Shown here piece by piece: positions 1 through 5,883 of a stretch of 8,015 bases of DNA; position 1 is the first letter of the stretch; the number at the start of each line of letters is the position of its first letter. The notes below the pieces were generated by a model. The model saw nothing but the letters and a program-made list of their open reading frames with translations, did not search any database and was not told the origin of the DNA. This DNA is from Planctomicrobium sp. Lineage in GTDB: Bacteria; Planctomycetota; Planctomycetia; Planctomycetales; Planctomycetaceae. The stretch is taken from assembly GCA_029259835.1 (NCBI GenBank), contig JAJDEL010000176.1:1-8015 (forward strand), given 5' to 3'. A program made the position numbers and the translations under genes.

Positions 1-1924
1 ATTTAATTGAGACGCCGCTGGCGAGCCGACGCGCCACAAATTCCTGGAGCTTCGGAATCTTGCCGCTCACGGCAAGTTGCAAAGATTTTCCGGGAAATTC
101 AGGGACCATCGGTTCCAGTCCAAACCAGTACATACGCGGTAGGTTATGATCGTCGGCATCGTCTGCGTGACTGATGAGGGGTTTTAGAATCGACCATCGT
201 TCCGAGTAAGGCAGACGCTGGACCGCTGAGGCAAGATGCAGTCGAACGATGGGCGATGGATCATCTGCTGCCATTGCTGCAAATTTTTTCAGCACCACTT
301 GATCCTGTTGTGACGCATCGCCGGCCGCAGCTAGATTGAATGCAGAAACTCGCGCCTCATCGTTCAGTAACTGAATCGCCCAGGACCGGACATATTCATC
401 TTTATGATTGAGCAATTTGACCAGTTGGCCTTTGTTCAAACCACCAGTGACCTGCAAAGACCATATCGCCCGTAGACGATGACCAGATTTTGAGGACGAC
501 TCAAACATTTTTTGCAGTTTTGAATGGACGACTGACTTGTCCAACTTCCCTGCCGCTGCACGGGTATGCAGTAATACACGGGCCTGACGCACGTACCAGT
601 CGTTTGTGTGAGTTTGTAAATCGACCAATTGTTCGTCGCTCAGACTTCTGAGGTTTGGCTGCGTGATCGGTTTCGCTCCTTTGGGCATGATCCGATAGAT
701 ACGCCCGCTATTCGGGAAATTGATCGCGTTCCCACAAACGTCCGTATCATGCCAATCCAATATATACACGCCTCCTTCAGGTCCAATTTCAACACTGAAC
801 CCCACCCATGCTAAGTCATTTGTTGGCATGAAATCGTCACCATGTTTTCCAACGAAACTCGTTCCACGCGGTTCGATTATGTCCGTCAATACGGCGTGTT
901 CATGAATGTTGCACATGAATAACCGATTGTGGTATTCGCTTGGGAAAGCATCGGCGAGATAGAACCGTGCTCCTCCATGTGCGGACAAGTGAGTGTGATC
1001 GCGGATCGTTTTAATGTCGTCGTAGATGTACGGATTCACATGCGGCAGACTCTGTTTGTGATAGACACCCCCTTGCACGATATGAAACAAGTGCGGGATC
1101 ACGCAGCATGTTGCGAAGCCCTGCCCGTGATCATCGAAGTCAAAACCCCAGGGATTCGACAAACCGCGCGCGAAAATTTCGAATGTCTTCTCGGTTGGGT
1201 GATAACGCCAGATGCCGCCGTCGATGAACTGGCGAGTCGAAGCTTCGTCACCTGGTTTTCCGACTTGTGATTTCGTGAAGACTCCGTGGCAACCGTACAG
1301 CCAACCATCCGGTCCCCAGATGAAACTGTTCAGCGTTTCGTGGCGATCATTGATGCCCCACCCATCTAGCAAAACCTGGGGAGGACCATCCGGTTTGTCG
1401 TCGCCATCTGCATCCGGAATGAAACTCATGTTCGGTGGCGAGCCTACGAAAACTCCGCCGAAGCCCAACGCGATTCCTGAAGTGAACGTCAGCTTGTCGG
1501 TGAATGTCTTCTTCTTGTCAAAGACTCCGTCGCCGTTTGTGTCTTCCAGAATCAGAATCCTGGTGACTTGATCGTCCGTATGTTCGCGGCGGGTGCGGTA
1601 ATTCATGTTCTCGACGACCCAGATGCGACCGCGATCATCAAAGCAAAATGCAATCGGTTCGGCAAGATCCGGTTCCGAGGCGAAAATGGAGACGTCGAAA
1701 CCGTCCGGAATCGACATCTTCGCCACCGCTTCTGCTGGTTTGAGGAACGGTGCCGTACTTGTTCGGTGTTGTTTCTTAGGGAGTCCGTTCCGCGATTCTT
1801 GGGCGTAGACCGATGGCGCAACCAGTCCACTCAGAACAGTAACGCACAGCGCGAAGAACGTTGCGTGGTGGCTCAAAATCCGGCGACGACGGTGATTGGT
1901 CACTTGATGTTTGTTGTGAATCAT
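1..1924 (-). CDS. PVC-type membrane-bound dehydrogenase, propeller plus HEAT repeats (3' end outside window)
   Basis: 641 codons are visible from an ATG at 1924, and the frame is still open at the left edge. Residues 1-41 form a signal peptide: a basic RRRR n-region, a hydrophobic core, and a cut after VYA. Residues about 55-420 match the planctomycete/verrucomicrobial membrane-bound dehydrogenase domain (TIGR02604 type), a beta-propeller related to sorbosone/PQQ-glucose dehydrogenases. Its landmarks are IPDGFDVSIFASEPDL near the start, DTNGDG (128-133) and DADGDD (171-176) calcium-loop-like motifs, WGPDGWLYG (203-211), NPWG (257-260), AHGG around His316 and DWHD (390-393). From about 425 to the edge are HEAT-like helical repeats (NDWYVRQAR, VRSWAIQLL, SPIVRLHLASAVQRLP). 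No CxxCH haem site occurs in the visible part. The start overlaps the stop of the upstream cytochrome gene (ATGA) and has a GGAG Shine-Dalgarno 8 bases upstream. It is probably periplasmic and oxidises a sugar or alcohol. The substrate is unknown, and dehydrogenase activity is inferred from the family name rather than from a proven reaction. Confidence 0.93.
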   Translation of the reverse strand, partial: MIHNKHQVTNHRRRRILSHHATFFALCVTVLSGLVAPSVYAQESRNGLPKKQHRTSTAPFLKPAEAVAKMSIPDGFDVSIFASEPDLAEPIAFCFDDRGRIWVVENMNYRTRREHTDDQVTRILILEDTNGDGVFDKKKTFTDKLTFTSGIALGFGGVFVGSPPNMSFIPDADGDDKPDGPPQVLLDGWGINDRHETLNSFIWGPDGWLYGCHGVFTKSQVGKPGDEASTRQFIDGGIWRYHPTEKTFEIFARGLSNPWGFDFDDHGQGFATCCVIPHLFHIVQGGVYHKQSLPHVNPYIYDDIKTIRDHTHLSAHGGARFYLADAFPSEYHNRLFMCNIHEHAVLTDIIEPRGTSFVGKHGDDFMPTNDLAWVGFSVEIGPEGGVYILDWHDTDVCGNAINFPNSGRIYRIMPKGAKPITQPNLRSLSDEQLVDLQTHTNDWYVRQARVLLHTRAAAGKLDKSVVHSKLQKMFESSSKSGHRLRAIWSLQVTGGLNKGQLVKLLNHKDEYVRSWAIQLLNDEARVSAFNLAAAGDASQQDQVVLKKFAAMAADDPSPIVRLHLASAVQRLPYSERWSILKPLISHADDADDHNLPRMYWFGLEPMVPEFPGKSLQLAVSGKIPKLQEFVARRLASGVSIK

Positions 1925-3114
1925 TGTGGCAACTCCACTTGTTTCGTCGTTCGTAGGTATTTGATCAAATCCATGACTTGTTGAGGCTTCATCTTGTCAA
2001 GTTGCCCATCCGGCATCATCGATTTTGGCGAAGTTTTTCGTGCTTCGATGTCTTCTTTAGTAATCACCAGACGCGGCTGTTCGACCGTTTTCAGAATGAG
2101 ACGTTTCGCATCTTCCTCAGCAATGACGCCGCTGACCAGTCTGCCATCAACCGTCTGAATCAGTTCCATTTTGTATGCGTTTGGAACATCAAAACTTGGG
2201 TCGACGCTATTTAGCAGAATGTAATCTAGGTTTGCCCGGTTCGAGCCGGTCAAATCGGGGCCGATTTTTCCTCCGGTGCCGTACAAGAGGTGACACGCAG
2301 CACACGTCTTTGTAAACATCGCACGTCCATGCGATGCGTCTGCTTTTTTGATCGCTGCGGGTGTGAGCATCTTCTTGTACTTCGCCATCATCATCTCGCG
2401 GTCCTCTGCAAGTTGCTGAACATCTCCATAAACTTGTGAAAATGAATCTCCGAGAATCAGACTCAGCGAACGCGCAACGTGTGCCGGGACATCATCACGC
2501 GAGACTGTCTTGTTCTTCATCGCTACCAGCAAAGCCTGAGCGTATTGTTTTCGTGTCGCCAGGGTTTCGATGACGGCACGCTGAAGCGGTGGCTCCCAAT
2601 CAGCGTAGTGGCTTAGAAGGACTTTCGCCGCATTTGGGTTTTCGACTGCCGCGTATCCCCGTATCGCCTCCAGGCGCAATTTCGGTTCGTCTATCAAAGT
2701 CGCCAGCATCTGCGAGACCTCTGGATTCTGCTGTCCAAGTAACGCATGCAGAGCCGTTCGCCTCAGTTCAATATCCTCCGATGGGTTTTTCAATAACGCC
2801 AGCGTCCGCCGAGTCGCCTCAGCATCACCGAAAACTTGAGACAGCCGCAAAGCTAACAGTCGCACTTCCTTGTTTTCACTCTTCCCAAATTTCACAGCGA
2901 GCGCCTGCCAACCTTCTGGTTGCTGGACATTCCGCTGTCCATCAAGCCCTGTGAGCATGCCACGCATCAAAGAGGCTCTGACGCCCGCATCTTCAGTCTG
3001 TCCGAGAATTTGAACGAGCAACTCCATTGCTCCGGAATCGTCTTCCGCCTGAGCTTCAGTTGGGGTGTAGAGCATCAACACCGCGAATATAAGGAAAATT
3101 GTGCGATATGTCAT
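1921..3114 (-). CDS. Secreted HEAT-repeat protein with C-terminal c-type cytochrome (PVC haem-binding) domain
   Basis: 397 residues. A signal peptide covers residues 1-23, cut after AQA. Residues about 27-240 are HEAT-like helical repeats (EVRLLALRLSQVFGD, ELRRTALHALL, LRLEAIRGYAA). Residues about 260-395 form the Pirellula/Verrucomicrobium-type haem-binding domain (TIGR02603 type). It has CAACH at 271-275, which attaches haem c with His275 as the proximal ligand, then GPDLTGSNR (285-293), LDYILLNSVDPS, and SMMPDGQ with Met367 as the likely distal ligand. The protein should be exported and receive its haem in the periplasm. It resembles the C-terminal half of the usual one-piece dehydrogenase-HEAT-cytochrome polypeptide, and it sits directly upstream of the propeller half, overlapping it by ATGA. 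An AGGA Shine-Dalgarno lies 11 bases before the ATG, a rather long spacing. It probably accepts electrons from the propeller partner; the pairing is inferred from order, overlap and family architecture. Confidence 0.92.
   Translation of the reverse strand: MTYRTIFLIFAVLMLYTPTEAQAEDDSGAMELLVQILGQTEDAGVRASLMRGMLTGLDGQRNVQQPEGWQALAVKFGKSENKEVRLLALRLSQVFGDAEATRRTLALLKNPSEDIELRRTALHALLGQQNPEVSQMLATLIDEPKLRLEAIRGYAAVENPNAAKVLLSHYADWEPPLQRAVIETLATRKQYAQALLVAMKNKTVSRDDVPAHVARSLSLILGDSFSQVYGDVQQLAEDREMMMAKYKKMLTPAAIKKADASHGRAMFTKTCAACHLLYGTGGKIGPDLTGSNRANLDYILLNSVDPSFDVPNAYKMELIQTVDGRLVSGVIAEEDAKRLILKTVEQPRLVITKEDIEARKTSPKSMMPDGQLDKMKPQQVMDLIKYLRTTKQVELPQ
1925..1938 (-). promoter_or_regulatory. Shine-Dalgarno for the dehydrogenase, inside the 3' end of the cytochrome gene
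   Basis: Read on the minus strand the bases are GTGGAGTTGCCACA, followed directly by ATG. GGAG lies 8 bases before the start, an ideal spacing. These bases also encode the last residues (VELPQ) of the upstream gene. They support the ATG at 1924 as the true start and suggest translational coupling through the ATGA overlap. Confidence 0.7.
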
Positions 3115-3176
3115 GTAAATGTTAATCCTTTAGATTCTCGCTCTTCCGAAAACGCGATTGATCACGCGACTTTCCG

Positions 3177-4256
3177 TTACTCACCGCTTGCCAGCGACCT
3201 CTCAAAGAATTCGACGAAGTTTCGAGACATGATTTTTTCGATGTCTTCAGTGGAGTAGTTGCGGGCGTCGAGGATCGCTGGGATTTTTGTGAGGTCGGCG
3301 ATCGTATCGAGGTCGCCGGGACATTGTTCTTTGCCGAAGCCACCATCGAGGTCGGTGCCAATGCCGGAGTGATTTGCGTTGCCAGCGAGTTGACAGACGT
3401 GGTCGATGTGATCGCAAACGTCTTCCATTGAGACCGTATCTGAGGGAGTCACTTTCTTGATGTAATCCGGTTTGATCATCCAGTTGTCGAACGCAGCTCC
3501 AATGACCGAGCCGCGAGCAATAAGTGCTTTCATTTGTTCGTCGTCGAGTTGCCGATCTCCCGGAACGAGTGCTCGGCTGTTGTGATGGCTCGCGAGAACC
3601 GGACCTTCAAACACATCCAGTGCTTGCCAGAATGATTCATCCGCAAGGTGCGTTGCATCGAGCAACATGCCGACTTTGTCCATCTCTTTGAGAAGCTGAA
3701 CGCCATCGTCGGTCAGCGGACCTTCGCTGCCGGTGCCGTGGCAGTATTCATTCGGCCCATAATGCCCTGGTCCAACAATTTGCAGTCCGGCTTCGTACCA
3801 TTCAGGGACTTGACTTGGTTCTAAAATTGGTGGAGCACCTTCCATGCTGAGGATGTAACCAACCGGCGGTGCGTCCCCTTCCGGGTTTGCAAGATACTCT
3901 CGCCACAGATTTGCATGCGCACTGAGCGCCGCCGAGTTTGGCAGACTTTTGATAACACCCTTACGTTCGAGTGAACGGTAATACGCCAGTTGACCATGAG
4001 CCGCTGCGTATGAAGATTCACGCCCTTGGTAGAACGTTAATTCCGCATGCTTGCGGTGCAGTCTCGGAAGTAGCGTGGCAATCACAATACCAATTCCGCC
4101 GCGCACAAGTTCAGGGTAAGAAACCGTACATTCGCCTGGGATGATCCCTTCAAATTTGTCTTCGAATTCCCGCAATTCAGCAACGGTCAATTCAAGATTG
4201 CGGTTCCATTCAACAGCATTCCAGGCGAGGTCAAGGTGAGCATCAAAAATAAGCAT
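3177..4256 (-). CDS. Membrane dipeptidase family M19 (renal-dipeptidase-like) zinc peptidase
   Basis: 359 residues, full length for the bacterial M19 family. The TIM-barrel metal ligands can be placed by comparison with human renal dipeptidase: His7 and Asp9 (DAHLD at the end of strand 1), bridging Glu139 (LSMEGA), His203 (LLDATHLAD) and His224 (LASHHNSRAL). Arg235 (GDRQLDD) and Asp302 (GIGTDLDGG) fill the substrate-binding and catalytic positions. The enzyme should hydrolyse dipeptides, possibly including those with a C-terminal D-residue, using two zinc ions. There is no signal peptide. The HxD ligands lie only seven residues from the ATG, so the start cannot be much further downstream and the protein is probably cytoplasmic. 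The start is backed by AGGA 6 bases upstream. It lies 92 bases downstream of the esterase gene and 62 bases upstream of the cytochrome gene, which permits but does not prove co-transcription. The family is certain; the exact substrate is not. Confidence 0.95.
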   Translation of the reverse strand: MLIFDAHLDLAWNAVEWNRNLELTVAELREFEDKFEGIIPGECTVSYPELVRGGIGIVIATLLPRLHRKHAELTFYQGRESSYAAAHGQLAYYRSLERKGVIKSLPNSAALSAHANLWREYLANPEGDAPPVGYILSMEGAPPILEPSQVPEWYEAGLQIVGPGHYGPNEYCHGTGSEGPLTDDGVQLLKEMDKVGMLLDATHLADESFWQALDVFEGPVLASHHNSRALVPGDRQLDDEQMKALIARGSVIGAAFDNWMIKPDYIKKVTPSDTVSMEDVCDHIDHVCQLAGNANHSGIGTDLDGGFGKEQCPGDLDTIADLTKIPAILDARNYSTEDIEKIMSRNFVEFFERSLASGE

Positions 4257-4312
4257 GAGGGTTCCTGAGGTGGACGGTATTCGAGGTCGGTTTTGCTACG
4301 GAGAATCAGCGC

Positions 4313-4330
4313 TTAGCCGTACGGTTCTAA
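4313..4330. repeat. Small palindrome between the esterase and dipeptidase genes
   Basis: TTAG (4313-4316) and CTAA (4327-4330) form an inverted pair that encloses the perfect 8-base palindrome CCGTACGG (4317-4324). It lies in the 92-base gap downstream of the esterase stop. The centres of the two symmetries do not coincide and no T-tract follows, so it is not a convincing intrinsic terminator. It could be an operator-like site or chance. Nothing else recognisable was seen in this gap. Confidence 0.2.
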
Positions 4331-4348
4331 TGTCCGGCCAAGAGTACA

Positions 4349-5650
4349 CTACTTTTTTAAATGTCGATCAGCGAAGTCCATGTACTGTGTCCAGTCGTAA
4401 TCGGTGACGTCGTGTTTACCGGTTCGTACATGATAGCCAATCGTGCCTGTCTTCAAGGCGTGGTCGACAGCAGGAGATTCGTCTTGAGGTTTCTTACCAC
4501 CGAGTCCATCGGTACCGAGCAGACGGTAAACCGGATCGGCATTTCTGGCAGAAAGAAATTCCCCTTTTGGGTCCGCCCATTGATCCTCAATCGCGCTGGC
4601 GATGTAGACTGGACGCGGTGCGATGGCAGCGATCAGTAAATGCTGGTCGACCGGTAAGGCATTTTCATTGTGGTTGTACTTCACAAAGTTGTCGCAGAAC
4701 CAGTGTGGGAAGGATGTATTGATACGTGTGACCGATTCTCCAATACGGCGACGGTTAAGTGCCGCGCCCCCGCAACCGGAATCGTTGGAGATGACAAGCG
4801 CGAAACGGTCGTCACTGGCACCTGCCCAGAGAGATGTTTTTCCCAGCCGCGAATGCCCAAAAACTGCGACGCGCGAAGCGTCGACGGACTTGGTCGTCTC
4901 CAGAAAATCGAGCGCCCGACTCAATCCCCACGCCCAAGCCGCAATACTTCCCCATTGATCAGGTCGCAGTTTCTCCTGCCCTTTGTCGTAGTGATACGCA
5001 TGGATTCCATTTTTGAAGCCGTCGTCGAAGTCAGGATCGATATCGCCATAGTAAATTGTGGCTAACGCATAGCCACGGTCGACGATCATTTCAGCAGGCC
5101 AGCGAGACGCCGCCGTGCCGCGAGTTTTTTCGGTTGCCTTATTGTCGACGTACCCACGGTCACTGCGATTTCGCATCCAGTTTTTATTGAGTGAAATGCC
5201 AGGATCAGAACTCACTGAATGATTGCCACCGAAATTGAGCGTAAGAAACGCCGGGACGTTTTCTTTCCCTTTCGGACGAAAGATGAGGATCCGCATCGTG
5301 AGCGGAGACTCTCCATCTGCCAAAGTGATGTCAATTTCTTCGCGAACCGCTTTACCACCGAGGGCGTTTTTGTCTCGGTTGACGAGTTTCGATGTGACAT
5401 GGCTCGGCGCCTTGGGAGAACGCCCGTACATTTCTCGGGCAAACGCTTCCATAATTTCCGGACGGCGCTTTGTTCTCCAATCCGTCGCTGTTTTGACAGG
5501 CGTTCCATCGAATTGAACGAATGGGTCCGGGAGTTCGTGCGGTGGGATCTTGGCTTCGTTGTAGATAGGTTTCGGCACTTGAGCGAGGAGATTCCCAGCC
5601 GTCCAAATCGATAGCGTAATAGTGAAAAAATGACTCAAACAGCGGCGCAT
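4349..5650 (-). CDS. Secreted alpha/beta hydrolase, glucuronoyl-esterase-like (carbohydrate esterase family 15)
   Basis: 433 residues from the ATG at 5650. The frame also extends to a TTG at 5659, which would add three residues (numbering below counts from the TTG). The N-terminus RRCLSHFFTITLSIW is a signal peptide, cut near LLA|Q (residue 26), so the enzyme is exported. The CE15 signature GHSRLGK spans 268-274, with nucleophile Ser270. NDSGCGGAA (292-300) follows the next strand and corresponds to the fungal ESGAGGAA acid site. EDQWADP (358-364) supplies an alternative acid, and GKHDVTDYDW holds the likely catalytic His416. An oxyanion-type LNFGGNHS sits near 141-148. CE15 enzymes cleave ester bonds between 4-O-methyl-glucuronic acid of glucuronoxylan and lignin alcohols; some bacterial members have other uronate-ester substrates. 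It is the first gene of the minus-strand cluster and faces the divergent BatA-type gene. A related acetyl-xylan-esterase-type hydrolase is the main alternative. Confidence 0.86.
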   Translation of the reverse strand: MRRCLSHFFTITLSIWTAGNLLAQVPKPIYNEAKIPPHELPDPFVQFDGTPVKTATDWRTKRRPEIMEAFAREMYGRSPKAPSHVTSKLVNRDKNALGGKAVREEIDITLADGESPLTMRILIFRPKGKENVPAFLTLNFGGNHSVSSDPGISLNKNWMRNRSDRGYVDNKATEKTRGTAASRWPAEMIVDRGYALATIYYGDIDPDFDDGFKNGIHAYHYDKGQEKLRPDQWGSIAAWAWGLSRALDFLETTKSVDASRVAVFGHSRLGKTSLWAGASDDRFALVISNDSGCGGAALNRRRIGESVTRINTSFPHWFCDNFVKYNHNENALPVDQHLLIAAIAPRPVYIASAIEDQWADPKGEFLSARNADPVYRLLGTDGLGGKKPQDESPAVDHALKTGTIGYHVRTGKHDVTDYDWTQYMDFADRHLKK

Positions 5651-5883
5651 TTCATCCAACTTTCTATCTCTTTTGCTCCATTAAGAAAAGCAAAAAGGAA
5701 TGATGATTGTTTTACACATGCCAATCTTGATGAGTCGGCTTCGCTTTTTCCAGTCGGGCGATACAATTCGATGAACAAGAGAAATTTCCGGGAACCCAGC
5801 GAGTTTTCGCAAGACTCAAATCAACTTGTTCTCTACACTCATTGAATCACAATTAAAATTTTATTTCACTCGCGAAAGACTTT
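5651..5883. promoter_or_regulatory. Divergent intergenic region carrying the promoters of both transcription units
   Basis: The 233 bases between the esterase start (minus) and the BatA-type gene start (plus) are AT-rich, especially at 5841-5870 and 5671-5710, and hold no convincing gene. Promoters for both directions must lie here or inside the neighbours. I could not identify a well-spaced -35/-10 pair with confidence on either strand. An inverted repeat, TTTTGCT (5671-5677) and AGCAAAA (5689-5695), falls in the presumed leader of the esterase gene. Confidence 0.45.
5671..5695 (-). repeat. Short inverted repeat in the esterase leader
   Basis: TTTTGCT at 5671-5677 pairs perfectly with AGCAAAA at 5689-5695 across an 11-base loop, 20 bases upstream of the esterase ATG. 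The stem is AT-rich and therefore weak. It may be an operator half-site pair or a leader hairpin near the ribosome binding region, or it may be chance in AT-rich DNA. Confidence 0.25.

Noticed and set aside
929..1270. A 113-codon plus-strand open frame
   Set aside because: It is antisense to the well-conserved propeller region (NPWG, WGPDGWLYG) and is explained by the codon use of that gene.
1568..1984. A 138-codon plus-strand open frame
   Set aside because: It lies antisense to the propeller gene and the end of the cytochrome gene, both of which have strong family motifs. Its own translation has no recognisable domain.
4257..4348. Intrinsic terminator between esterase and dipeptidase
   Set aside because: No stable GC-rich hairpin followed by a T-tract is present on the minus strand; only a small offset palindrome is visible.
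4623..5065. Overlapping plus-strand open frames of 111 and 131 codons
   Set aside because: They are antisense to the CE15-like catalytic region and show no domain-like sequence.
5719..5724. TTGGCA on the minus strand as a possible -35 box for the esterase cluster
   Set aside because: At 17 or 18 bases spacing the -10 position reads ATTCCT or TTCCTT, far from TATAAT, so no promoter can be called.
5786..5794. TTCCGGGAA symmetrical site in the intergenic region
   Set aside because: The four-base arms around one base are too short to distinguish from chance, and no second copy was seen.
5630..5845. A 71-codon plus-strand open frame spanning the divergent intergenic region
   Set aside because: It begins inside the opposite-strand esterase start, lacks a good ribosome binding site and has low-complexity composition with no family resemblance.
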